54,272 nt of DNA. Origin: UBA1672 sp964587815 (GTDB lineage: Bacteria; Pseudomonadota; Alphaproteobacteria; Micavibrionales; Micavibrionaceae). This document shows, one piece after another, positions 23,992 through 31,879 of this stretch (positions within the stretch are counted from its first letter, which is position 1; every line of letters starts with the position of its first letter). A program made the translations under genes and the position numbers. Below the pieces are notes generated by a model. That model searched no databases. It was given only the letters and a program-made list of their open reading frames with translations, and was not told the DNA's origin. The stretch is from assembly GCA_964587815.1 (NCBI GenBank), contig CAZPMH010000015.1, positions 1 to 54,272 of the forward strand. Direction: 5' to 3'.

Positions 23992-24813
23992 TTAGAAACC
24001 AAAATCACTTTTCTCGACCATATCGTCGTGATCATAGGCGATGGATTGAAAAAATACACGATCACGCGGGAACGGCAAATTGCGCGCGTGAAACGTTAAG
24101 TTTGTCATGAGCGTAACCGTGCCGTCCTCGGCGGGCTCAAGGCAAGCCTGAAGGCGGCGGTGCATTTCGCGCATATATTTAACGGTTTGCGCATCTACAC
24201 CATGGCTTTCATTCAATTTTCCGTCGAGCTCGTAATTGACCTCTGCAAATTGTGTGTAGAGTTTTCTGGCTTGCTCAACCGCCGCAGGGTCGTCTAAATC
24301 GGTTTGTAAGATTTCCGAGAAGGGAAAGTCTCTTACAATTTCAAGTGCAACCTCATCAGGCACGATTAAGGTTGAGCTTTGCGTGCTTGCAAGATAATCC
24401 CTTGCTCTGGCTGAGCTGAAGGCTCCGTCGAGTTCGATATCGGGGTGGATATTGGTGGGCAGCCCCGTGCTTTTTGCGTTGGCTCGATTATATATCATAG
24501 AGCCATTCAGACGATTTCCAAGCGCTTGCACCTCGTTGGCGGTTATGATGTCTCTGACTTGCGCGAAAGCCTGTTGCGTGTCCTTATCGGGCCGGCCTTT
24601 CGGCACATTGGTTGCGGGAATAAGGACACCATTGGAATCAAACATTTGTGTGAATTCGTCTGTTTTCTCATCTCCCGCGGGGCCTTTTGCGAATGCATTG
24701 AACCCGCCTGTTTCAGGAATGTCGGCAACTTTTTTTGGTAAGCCTGCCTCCATCACATCCTGAATGGTTTTGGCATCAATCAGTTTTCTGGTGCTTTGAA
24801 TTATAGTCGACAT
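23992..24813 (-). CDS. tandem paralog family of unknown function, copy 2 (273 aa)
   Basis: Middle gene of the array. It has the same order of conserved blocks as its neighbours: IDAKTIQDVMEAGLPKKV, STLIVPDEVALEIVRDFPFS, MHRRLQACLEPAEDG, FHARNLPF and RVFFQSIAYD. The single Cys in RLQACLEP is conserved in all three copies. Between the blocks the copies differ strongly, including insertions, so they are not a recent duplication. It starts 24 bases after copy 1, so all three are probably one transcript. No function is assigned. Confidence 0.8.
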   Translation of the reverse strand: MSTIIQSTRKLIDAKTIQDVMEAGLPKKVADIPETGGFNAFAKGPAGDEKTDEFTQMFDSNGVLIPATNVPKGRPDKDTQQAFAQVRDIITANEVQALGNRLNGSMIYNRANAKSTGLPTNIHPDIELDGAFSSARARDYLASTQSSTLIVPDEVALEIVRDFPFSEILQTDLDDPAAVEQARKLYTQFAEVNYELDGKLNESHGVDAQTVKYMREMHRRLQACLEPAEDGTVTLMTNLTFHARNLPFPRDRVFFQSIAYDHDDMVEKSDFGF

Positions 24814-24837
24814 TTTTTATTTTAAGCCTTTTATTTT

Positions 24838-25671
24838 TCACATGTCCAAGCCGTAATCTTTTTTTGCCTCGGCTCTATCATACCCTATGGCTTGATAGAA
24901 AACCCGTCCTTCGGAGAATGGCAGTTGTCTGGCATGAAAAGATATATTGCTCATCAAATTTATCGTGCCGTCTTCGCTCGGCTCAAGGCAGGCTTGTAAG
25001 CGTTTATGCATTTCGAGCATGTCTTTTACGGTTTGGGGATCAATCTTGTTCAAATTATCCCAGTCACCGAAAACATCTTCATCAAAATTTACGGCACTAA
25101 ATTCGTGATACGCTCTATGAATGCGCTTCAAATCCTGCGGATCATCCAGTTTGGCATCCAAAATTTCTGAGAACGGGAACTGTCTTACGATTTCCAGCGC
25201 CGCTTCGTCAGGTACGATCAAGGTTGATTGCTGCGTACTTGCCACATAATTTCTTGCGCGTAAGGGTCTGAACGGCCCGTCCATGTCAATAATATCTGTA
25301 TGAATATTGCCCGGTAGGTTTGTAAAGCGAGCGTTTGCGCGTGTGTTCAAGCGTGCGGTGCCGCTGATGAAATTTCCCGCCAGTTCGACTTCGTGCGCGG
25401 TTATTATTCTTTTTACACCGTCAAAGGCAGTTCGGGTTTGTTCATTTGGCGGGTCATTCGGCAAGTGATCCGATGTTGTCAGGCTGCCGTCGGCATTTAT
25501 TTTTTCGTCTGCGTCAAATTTCTCCCACTCACCATCAGGGCCGTTCGCAAAGCTGTTAAATGCTTCAATATCAGGGATGCTGTCGACCTTTTGCGGCAGG
25601 CCCGCCTCCATGACGTCCCGTACGGTCTTGGCGTTGATCAGTTTTTTTGCGCTGTCTAATGCACCCGACAT
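24838..25671 (-). CDS. tandem paralog family of unknown function, copy 1 (277 aa)
   Basis: First gene of the array, 49 bases after the AEC transporter stop. It has the blocks INAKTVRDVMEAGLPQKV, STLIVPDEAALEIVRQFPFS, MHKRLQACLEPSEDG, FHARQLPF and RVFYQAIGYD. The repeated N-terminal block looks like a short helical tag. The C-terminal block looks like a beta-rich domain. Nothing around it (transporter, ribF, ileS) suggests a function. A structural or surface-exchange role, as in other tandem paralog families, is only a guess. Confidence 0.8.
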   Translation of the reverse strand: MSGALDSAKKLINAKTVRDVMEAGLPQKVDSIPDIEAFNSFANGPDGEWEKFDADEKINADGSLTTSDHLPNDPPNEQTRTAFDGVKRIITAHEVELAGNFISGTARLNTRANARFTNLPGNIHTDIIDMDGPFRPLRARNYVASTQQSTLIVPDEAALEIVRQFPFSEILDAKLDDPQDLKRIHRAYHEFSAVNFDEDVFGDWDNLNKIDPQTVKDMLEMHKRLQACLEPSEDGTINLMSNISFHARQLPFSEGRVFYQAIGYDRAEAKKDYGLDM

Positions 25672-25720
25672 ATTTTTACCCGTTTGTTTTTATCTTTTTT
25701 ATATGCTTATTTTTCGTTCT

Positions 25721-26641
25721 TTATAAGCCCATTACCATAATAACACAAGGAATGTAAAAAAGCGCAAAAATTGTGCCTAATAATATAGTTGTGGCGGCTT
25801 TTTCGGGTTCCATGTTCATTTGCGCGGCGAAGGCGGCGATATTGGCGGCGGGCGGTACAACTGTTGATATGATGATGATGTGGTAAATTTCCGCGGTGAA
25901 CAGGTTTAAAACAGCCCTGTCCAAGGCTATGAACGCCAAGCCCAGCGCGGGAAAAACCAAAAATTTCCCCGTAAAAACCAGAGCGACAAAACGCGGCCCG
26001 AATTTAAAGGTTTTGAGTTCAGACAGCGCCGCGCCGACGATCATCATGCCGAGAATTACATATGCACCCTTGAAATGCGTCCAATATGTCCAGAATTGTT
26101 CGGGGAGCTCTGCGCCGCTTGCGTTTACGACGAAACCTGCGCTCATGGCGTAGAGTGTAGGGAAGCGCAAAAGTTTTTTCAGGCTGTCGCGCATGGTAAA
26201 TTGAGAGCGGACGGCGAGGTAATAGCCGAAGGTTGCTTCATACACCAAACCACCGAGTGTCATAAAAATATAGACGGCGATTAAGTCCTGATCAAAAAAT
26301 AACAGCAGGAGCGGCAGGCCGAAATATCCCGTATTTCCCATTGAGATACACATCGCGCTGAGGTTCGCTTGTTTATCTTTATAGACACGTTGGCCGATTG
26401 CGTATGCGCCGACGCCTAAGATCAGGCTTATAATCAGAAAGAAGAACGGTAGAACGATGTATTCTGACTTAAAATCCAAATCGGCGAGGAAGCCGAAGAC
26501 GACGATAGGCATACACATATATATGGCGAGTGTGGCCATGCTGTGCTTATCGACTTTTAAAATTTTGGCAGCGTAGTAGCCGGCCGCGATCAGGATGTAG
26601 AGCGGCAGAAGATTGGTAAAGAGGGAGAGAAAAACAGCCAT
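25721..26641 (-). CDS. AEC-family (auxin efflux carrier type) transporter
   Basis: A 306-residue inner-membrane transporter with about ten hydrophobic segments arranged as two inverted halves. Family signs include LLPLYILIAAGYYAAKIL at the start, the NTGYFGLPLLL segment in the middle, and VVPPAANIAAFAAQMN near the end. Bacterial AEC carriers usually export or import carboxylates such as malate, and the substrate here is unknown. It follows ribF after three bases, so the pair is probably co-transcribed. Confidence 0.88.
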   Translation of the reverse strand: MAVFLSLFTNLLPLYILIAAGYYAAKILKVDKHSMATLAIYMCMPIVVFGFLADLDFKSEYIVLPFFFLIISLILGVGAYAIGQRVYKDKQANLSAMCISMGNTGYFGLPLLLLFFDQDLIAVYIFMTLGGLVYEATFGYYLAVRSQFTMRDSLKKLLRFPTLYAMSAGFVVNASGAELPEQFWTYWTHFKGAYVILGMMIVGAALSELKTFKFGPRFVALVFTGKFLVFPALGLAFIALDRAVLNLFTAEIYHIIIISTVVPPAANIAAFAAQMNMEPEKAATTILLGTIFALFYIPCVIMVMGL

Positions 26642-26644
26642 CGT

Positions 26645-27577
26645 TTACGCGCTCTCAGCTTTTTGCAGAATGTCGCGTGCCTGTGCGCAGTCTTTATCCA
26701 TTTGAGCGATCAGTTCTTCGAGACTGTCAAATTTTGCTTCGCCGCGCAGCCTCTCCACAGGCTGTACGCGCAGGGTTTTACCATAGATTTCACGGTCAAA
26801 GTCGAAGATAAAAGTTTCGACTTGGCCCGTTTCCACTTCGAACATTGGGCGGATGCCGATATTCGCCGCGCCCATGTGCCATTCCTCTTCACCTTCTATT
26901 TGTGTGAAAACCGCGTAGACACCATAGGCAGGATGGATCGTATCATTTAAGCGCATATTTGCCGTAGGGTAGCCGAGTTCACGCCCGCGTTGGTCGCCTT
27001 TGAAAATTTCGCCCCTCATTTCCCAGTTCCAGCCCAAAAGCGCGTTTGCTTGCCCGATCTTTCCGTGACGCAAATTTTGACGCACCTTGCTGGAGGAAAA
27101 TGTTACGCCGTCTTTTGCGGCTACTTTGTCAATTGTTGTAACGCTCAACCCCATGTCGGATAGTAGTTCAGGTGTGCCCTTTCGAAGTTGTCCGAAACGA
27201 AAATCTTTACCGACAAAAACATGAGCGGGCGCAATCGCATCGATTAATACTTGTTGTGTGAAATCTTCCGCGCTCAAGCTCGCGAAGCTCCAATCGAAGG
27301 TGAGAGAAAACATGATATCAACGCCGCATTTTTCAAGCTTCTCCGCTTTTAAATCGGCCGGTGTGATTCGATTTGGCGGATCATCGGGGCGGAATAATCT
27401 TTTCGGGTGCGGCTCGAAAGTCAAAACAGAGAGCTTTGTGTGTTTTTGCCGCGCTAAATCTCTTGCTTGTTCAAGCAAGGCGCGATGGCCAAGGTGCACG
27501 CCGTCAAAATTTCCGATTACCAAGACAGAATTTTTTGTCTCTTTCGAAATATTTTTATAATCACGATATAGTTTCAT
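26645..27577 (-). CDS. ribF: bifunctional riboflavin kinase / FMN adenylyltransferase
   Basis: RibF makes FMN and FAD from riboflavin. Residues 1 to about 180 are the nucleotidyltransferase domain (NSVLVIGNFDGVHLGHRALL; VGKDFRFG; SSKVRQNLRHG). Residues of about 185 to 305 are the flavokinase domain (GRELGYPTANM, HPAYGVYAVF, DREIYGKTLRV). The length of 310 residues is typical. RibF is often next to ileS and lspA in alphaproteobacteria. Here four genes separate it from ileS, and the bufferin cassette separates it from lspA. Confidence 0.95.
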   Translation of the reverse strand: MKLYRDYKNISKETKNSVLVIGNFDGVHLGHRALLEQARDLARQKHTKLSVLTFEPHPKRLFRPDDPPNRITPADLKAEKLEKCGVDIMFSLTFDWSFASLSAEDFTQQVLIDAIAPAHVFVGKDFRFGQLRKGTPELLSDMGLSVTTIDKVAAKDGVTFSSSKVRQNLRHGKIGQANALLGWNWEMRGEIFKGDQRGRELGYPTANMRLNDTIHPAYGVYAVFTQIEGEEEWHMGAANIGIRPMFEVETGQVETFIFDFDREIYGKTLRVQPVERLRGEAKFDSLEELIAQMDKDCAQARDILQKAESA

Positions 27578-27689
27578 GCGCGCTGCTTTTTCTTGCGTTT
27601 TATCAGAGCTTTATATCTTTAGTGCGATTTTATTCCAAGGCCATGCGCCGTATTTTTTGAATTTTTATGTTCTTTTTTTCGAGGCGTGT

Positions 27690-27714
27690 GTAACCTTCAC
27701 AACGGTTCATCGAA
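27690..27714 (+). promoter_or_regulatory. ECF-type promoter candidate (GTAACC…CGAA) for the bufferin cassette
   Basis: GTAACC (27690-27695) and CGAA (27711-27714) are separated by 15 bases, 76 bases before the ATG of the DUF2282 gene. From memory, the Caulobacter SigF regulon, which includes bufferin operons, uses a GTAACC…CGAA promoter with about 16 bases between the boxes. The sigF/anti-sigma pair itself is not in this window. The rest of the 213-base gap shows no gene. Confidence 0.5.
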
Positions 27715-27790
27715 ATAGGGTGTAAGTTTGCTGAACAAAAATACGCTTTTATTTAGAAGAGCTTTTTAAATTATATAAAGGACTATTACC

Positions 27791-28078
27791 ATGGATACAA
27801 AGACATTAAACACACTTATCGCCGGTGCCGTTGCAGTTTCTGCGATGGGTATGGCTACAACAGCACAAGCGAAAACGACTGAAAAATGTTATGGCGTTGT
27901 TAAGGCCGGTAAAAACGGTTGCGGATCAGCCGATAAGGCGCATGCTTGCGCTGCACAGGCTACAGTTGACGGTAGCGGTGTTGAATGGATTTCATTGCCA
28001 AAGGGCACATGTGAGAAACTTGTCGGTGGTTCATTAGAGCCCATTTTTGACAAGGATGTCGATAAGAAGAAAAAGTAG
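27791..28078 (+). CDS. bufA: DUF2282 bufferin-type RiPP precursor (BufA1-like)
   Basis: A 95-residue exported peptide precursor. The signal peptide ends at AQA (residue 27). The mature part has four Cys (33, 44, 53, 74), the first in EKCYGVVKAGKNGC, the hallmark of DUF2282 proteins. In the described bufferin systems an MNIO enzyme converts some Cys to thiooxazoles, and the product binds copper in the periplasm. That role is inferred here from the precursor and the three following genes. The Lys-rich tail (DVDKKKK) is ordinary. The start is ATG with AAAGGA upstream. Confidence 0.88.
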   Translation: MDTKTLNTLIAGAVAVSAMGMATTAQAKTTEKCYGVVKAGKNGCGSADKAHACAAQATVDGSGVEWISLPKGTCEKLVGGSLEPIFDKDVDKKKK

Positions 28079-28116
28079 GATTACCTGCTTAGAATTTTCT
28101 TTAAGGATTTTAGAAT

Positions 28117-29094
28117 ATGACACAGCCGGGTTCATCACGTCATGATCCAAATGCTGAGTCAGAACGCTCACCGGGTCTCTCCCCCCTCTCTGGTCCGGTG
28201 AGCACTTTTTTTGAGGAAGAGATATTTACGGATAATATTCCCGTCGGTATCGGGCTTCGATCAGACCATTATCAAGACATTCTAGACGCTGCGACATCGG
28301 GTACATCTCTTGGTATCGGTTGGATTGAGGTTCACCCCGAGAATTACTTCGGCGGCGGGCTGAATAAGCATTTTTTAGATCAAATTAGTCAATATTACCC
28401 CGTGAGCCTGCATGGTGTGGGCCTCTCTTTAGGGTCTGACCAGCCTTTAAATGAAACACATTTGGCAAATTACAAATCACTGATTGATCGTTACGACCCT
28501 TTTAATATTTCAGATCATGTGTCATGGAGTGCGAGCGGGAATGCGCATCTTAATGACTTGTTGCCGTTGCCGTATACACAAGAGACGTTAGAACGGTTAT
28601 GCCGCAATATTAACCAAGCACAGGATTATTTCGGGCGCGCGATGCTGGTTGAAAATCCGTCGACATATATCGCTTACAAAGATAACGATATGACCGAGCA
28701 TGATTTCATGAATGCGCTGTGTGATAAGACAGGGTGCTTCATGCTGTTGGATGTGAATAATATTTATGTGCAAAGCCATAATCATAATTTGGATGCGACC
28801 GCCTATATCAATGCGATCGAAGGGCGGTTCGTGCGTGAGATTCATCTGGCAGGTCATGTTGAGAAAACCGTGCAAGGCCAAGATGACGAAGACCATATTA
28901 TTTTGGTCGATACGCACAACCAAATGGTGAAAGACGCAGTTTGGGATCTTTACGCGCACACGATCAAAAAAATCGGTCTTGCCCCGACATTGCTGGAGTG
29001 GGATCAGGATGTTCCTGCGCTTGATGTGCTCTTGGGTCAGGTGCAATCTGCGCGTGATATTATCGGCGAGGTTGCCGACAAAAAGGCCGTATAG
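28117..29094 (+). CDS. bufB: DUF692 multinuclear non-heme iron oxidase (MNIO), BufB-like
   Basis: A 325-residue TIM-barrel enzyme of the DUF692/MNIO family, which oxidatively modifies Cys residues of its precursor peptide. Family motifs with probable metal ligands are in order: VHPENYF (about 72-78), SLHGVGLSLGS (97-107), ISDHVSW (131-137), VENPSTY (178-184), LLDVNNIYV (210-218) and EIHLAGH (241-247). The first 40 residues, rich in Ser and Pro, extend beyond the usual family start and may be disordered. It lies 38 bases after bufA and abuts bufC. Confidence 0.92.
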   Translation: MTQPGSSRHDPNAESERSPGLSPLSGPVSTFFEEEIFTDNIPVGIGLRSDHYQDILDAATSGTSLGIGWIEVHPENYFGGGLNKHFLDQISQYYPVSLHGVGLSLGSDQPLNETHLANYKSLIDRYDPFNISDHVSWSASGNAHLNDLLPLPYTQETLERLCRNINQAQDYFGRAMLVENPSTYIAYKDNDMTEHDFMNALCDKTGCFMLLDVNNIYVQSHNHNLDATAYINAIEGRFVREIHLAGHVEKTVQGQDDEDHIILVDTHNQMVKDAVWDLYAHTIKKIGLAPTLLEWDQDVPALDVLLGQVQSARDIIGEVADKKAV

Positions 29095-29874
29095 ATGAAA
29101 CTGGATAAGATTCAGAAAAACTTTCGTCGCCTGATGCTTCAGACATCTCACGATCTCAGCCTCGATCATAATGACGTGCAAGGCCTTTTCAAAGATGATC
29201 ATATTTCCGTTAAAGAGCGATTGAAGGTCTACCATAATAATGTTGTCGGCAGCCTGACTGAGGTTTTACGTGATACATATTCCTTGGTGAATAATCTGGT
29301 CGGCGATGAATTTTTTGGGCAGATGGCGCGCCAGTTTATTTTTGATCACCCGCCTCACGCGGGATTTATGCATGGCTATGGCGATGGTTTTGCGGAGTTT
29401 ATCGATTCTTATGATGCTGTGCGTGATTATCCTTACCTTGGTGATGTTGCGCGGTTTGAATGGGCGATGCACTATGCTTATTATGCGCCCGATGATGATG
29501 CGATGGTGGCGGATGCGCTCTCCAAGATTGCGCCTGAAAAGCTACCTGAACAGGTTTTGGATTTAAGGAAAAGCGCAACGTTAATTTCTTCGCCCTACCC
29601 GCTTTTGGATATTCAGGCTTTTTGTGAGAGTGACGGTCAAATTGATGCTCCTGATTTATCAGCGGCGCAAAAATGTCGCCTTTTAATCATTCGCCCCGCC
29701 TTAGAGGTTATATTTTTACCGTTGGAAGAGGACGAGTTTTTTATGCTCTCTCTGCTTAATGACGAACATCCGCTTGGCGCTGCCTTGGATGCCGTTTTAG
29801 AAACATTTCCATCCTTTGACTTTCCTGTATTTTTAGAAAAAAACATAAAACTTGAAACCTTTTTCTTGCTGTGA
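29095..29874 (+). CDS. bufC: DUF2063 partner protein, BufC-like
   Basis: A 259-residue protein with the DUF2063 N-terminal domain (RLKVYHNNVVGSLTEVL, then PYLGDVARFEWAMHYAYYA). It begins directly after the bufB stop (TAG-ATG), so translation is coupled. DUF2063 proteins serve as RiPP-recognition or substrate-presenting partners of the MNIO enzyme. The C-terminal half has the variable beta-rich domain seen in MbnC-like relatives. Loss of this gene would be expected to impair maturation, by analogy only. Confidence 0.9.
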   Translation: MKLDKIQKNFRRLMLQTSHDLSLDHNDVQGLFKDDHISVKERLKVYHNNVVGSLTEVLRDTYSLVNNLVGDEFFGQMARQFIFDHPPHAGFMHGYGDGFAEFIDSYDAVRDYPYLGDVARFEWAMHYAYYAPDDDAMVADALSKIAPEKLPEQVLDLRKSATLISSPYPLLDIQAFCESDGQIDAPDLSAAQKCRLLIIRPALEVIFLPLEEDEFFMLSLLNDEHPLGAALDAVLETFPSFDFPVFLEKNIKLETFFLL

Positions 29875-29926
29875 CGAATACAGTAATAACAAGATATTTT
29901 AAAGTTATTACAAAGGTTTACACATA

Positions 29927-30445
29927 ATGTTACAGCTATACTCTAAACTTATAAAACTCTCCGACATGACGTTGGTGCCGCTCTTAAATTTGGCGATTCG
30001 CCTGTATATGGCCAACATCTTTTTCAAGTCAGGATGGCTTCGATTTCAGGACTATCTTAACGGTACATGGGACAATCAAATTGTTGCATTTACCGAATAT
30101 CACCCCACACCGGGCTTAAGCCCCGAAATGGCCGCCATTATGGGCACGGGCGGTGAACTCATCCTGCCGATCCTCCTTGCTTTCGGATTGTTCACACGCG
30201 TTGGAGCGGCTGGTCTGCTTTTGATGACGCTGGTTATTCAGTTCGGTGTGCCTGAAGAATACGGTATCTATAATGTCGAGCACTATTACTGGATGCTGTT
30301 GCTGGCTGTGCCGATGTTGAAAGGTGGCAATATTTTATCTATCGACGGATTGGCACAGAGGTTTCTTTTTAACAGAAAAAAGTCAGACACAACACGCGAT
30401 GATCAAAATATCGGTGCGGCAGATGTTATCAGTACACCTGCTTAA
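29927..30445 (+). CDS. DoxX-family membrane protein of the bufferin cassette
   Basis: A 172-residue inner-membrane protein with about four segments. It has LNLAIRLYMANIFFKSGWLRF at the start, the GTGGELILPILLAFGLFTRVGA segment in the middle, and YNVEHYYWMLLLAVPML near the end. DoxX proteins often close DUF2282-DUF692-DUF2063 operons, possibly with a redox or quinone-related role. It starts 52 bases after bufC. No clear terminator follows before lspA. Confidence 0.88.
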   Translation: MLQLYSKLIKLSDMTLVPLLNLAIRLYMANIFFKSGWLRFQDYLNGTWDNQIVAFTEYHPTPGLSPEMAAIMGTGGELILPILLAFGLFTRVGAAGLLLMTLVIQFGVPEEYGIYNVEHYYWMLLLAVPMLKGGNILSIDGLAQRFLFNRKKSDTTRDDQNIGAADVISTPA

Positions 30446-30550
30446 GTTAAAAAACAGGGCTTTAATTGCGATTGCTTTAAAATAAAACTTGATTGTGCAG
30501 TGCAAACGATTACCCTATGGCCTTATATAAAAAAGGTCATGGGGTTTTTG

Positions 30551-31297
30551 ATGTCTGAACCGGATATACCGGATGAAGAGCTTAGTCTTGAAGAGCGTAA
30601 AGCCAAGATGGATGCCTATCTTGAGGAGATGCACGCGCGCAAGGCTCGACGAACAAGGTCCCGAATTCTTCAAAAAGAAAAGAAATTTCTTCTGCAACGA
30701 TTAACGTGGGTTAGCAGCATCATTGCGATCTTGTTGGTTGACCAGCTGAGCAAGTGGTATGTGACTGAGCATTTTGTCAGGCCGGGTCTGTCCGCAGGGC
30801 AAGGACTAGGGTTTTTCGATTGGTATATTCATACGCCTGAACGCCTACCGTTTTACGGGCAGAAGATCACCGCAAACTTTAATCTGGTGATGGCCTGGAA
30901 CCCCGGGGTGAGTTTCAGTATGTTCAGCGGTTACGGCGGTATTACCCCCTATGTTCTGGTTATTATAGCGCTCATTATCGTTGCTATTTTTTCAAGGTGG
31001 ATGTGGCGCGCCGAAACTAATTTTCATGGCTTATGCTACGCTCTGGTCATTGGTGGTGCGCTCGGCAACGTTATTGACCGTTTGCGTTTCCATGCTGTTA
31101 TCGATTTCCTCGATTTTCACGTTTACGGTTATCATTGGCCGGCCTTTAATGTTGCAGATATGTCGATTGTTGTCGGCATTGCGTTGTTGATAATTGTTTC
31201 GTTATTCTTTGATATCAAAACGAAACGGCGCTATCGTAAAACGGCAAAGAAAAATAGAGCGTTTCGCAAATATTTATTGAAGACTTTTGGACGGTAA
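30551..31297 (+). CDS. lspA: lipoprotein signal peptidase II with an extended cytoplasmic N-terminus
   Basis: LspA cleaves prolipoproteins at the lipobox Cys in the inner membrane. The catalytic Asp residues are in GNVIDRL and FNVADMSI, and NFNLVMAWNPGVSFSMF is the family block. The 248-residue protein carries about 55 extra charged residues before the first membrane segment (WVSSIIAILLVDQLSKWYV), which most LspA proteins lack. I chose the ATG at 30551, with GGGG upstream, over GTG at 30500 and ATG at 30539. It is followed after eight bases by a lipoprotein gene, a fitting client. Confidence 0.9.
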   Translation: MSEPDIPDEELSLEERKAKMDAYLEEMHARKARRTRSRILQKEKKFLLQRLTWVSSIIAILLVDQLSKWYVTEHFVRPGLSAGQGLGFFDWYIHTPERLPFYGQKITANFNLVMAWNPGVSFSMFSGYGGITPYVLVIIALIIVAIFSRWMWRAETNFHGLCYALVIGGALGNVIDRLRFHAVIDFLDFHVYGYHWPAFNVADMSIVVGIALLIIVSLFFDIKTKRRYRKTAKKNRAFRKYLLKTFGR

Positions 31298-31305
31298 TAC
31301 TGGTT

Positions 31306-31842
31306 ATGATTTCCTATAAACACTTAATTTGTGCAGGGTTTGGACTACTTCTTCTTTCGGGGTGCGGCACTGTTCGTGACCAGTTAGGGTTAGAAAAAGA
31401 GTCCCCTGATGAGTTTGCCGTTATTACGCGGGCGCCGCTCGAATTTCCCGATCGCATGGTTTTGGTCAAACCTCAGCCGGGGCTTCAGAGGCCGCAAGAG
31501 AAGCAAACGATTGAGGCTGCGAAAGAGGCCGTTTTCGGCTCGGTCGTGACAGCGGCCGGATCTGATCGTACGAAGAGAAAAAGCGATGCGGAGCATGTTT
31601 TGTTAAAACGCGCGGGCGCAGACGACGCTGTGAAAGATATTCGCTCCCTTGTCAACCAAGAAACTGCAGAATTAGAAGATCGTAACAAGCCCGTGGTTGA
31701 AAAATTGATCGGGTTGGGAAGTGATAAAACCGTTCCATCAGCGACCGTTGTTGATCCGACGGCTGAATTTGAACGTATCAAAAAAGCGCAACAAGGCGGC
31801 GAGACGATTACAGGCGACGGCAGCGCCATGGTAGAGCAATAA
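31306..31842 (+). CDS. DUF3035 lipoprotein
   Basis: A 178-residue outer-membrane-type lipoprotein with lipobox LSGC (Cys20). The segment SPDEFAVITRAPLEFPD and then PGLQRPQE is the DUF3035 signature, an alphaproteobacterial family often placed between lspA and M16 peptidase genes. The C-terminal half is charged and probably helical. Its role is not established. The location suggests outer-membrane assembly or proteolysis partnership with the M16 pair. Confidence 0.88.
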   Translation: MISYKHLICAGFGLLLLSGCGTVRDQLGLEKESPDEFAVITRAPLEFPDRMVLVKPQPGLQRPQEKQTIEAAKEAVFGSVVTAAGSDRTKRKSDAEHVLLKRAGADDAVKDIRSLVNQETAELEDRNKPVVEKLIGLGSDKTVPSATVVDPTAEFERIKKAQQGGETITGDGSAMVEQ

Positions 31843-31879
31843 CGTCGAATTGAACCGCGTAATAATGACAGGATTTTCT

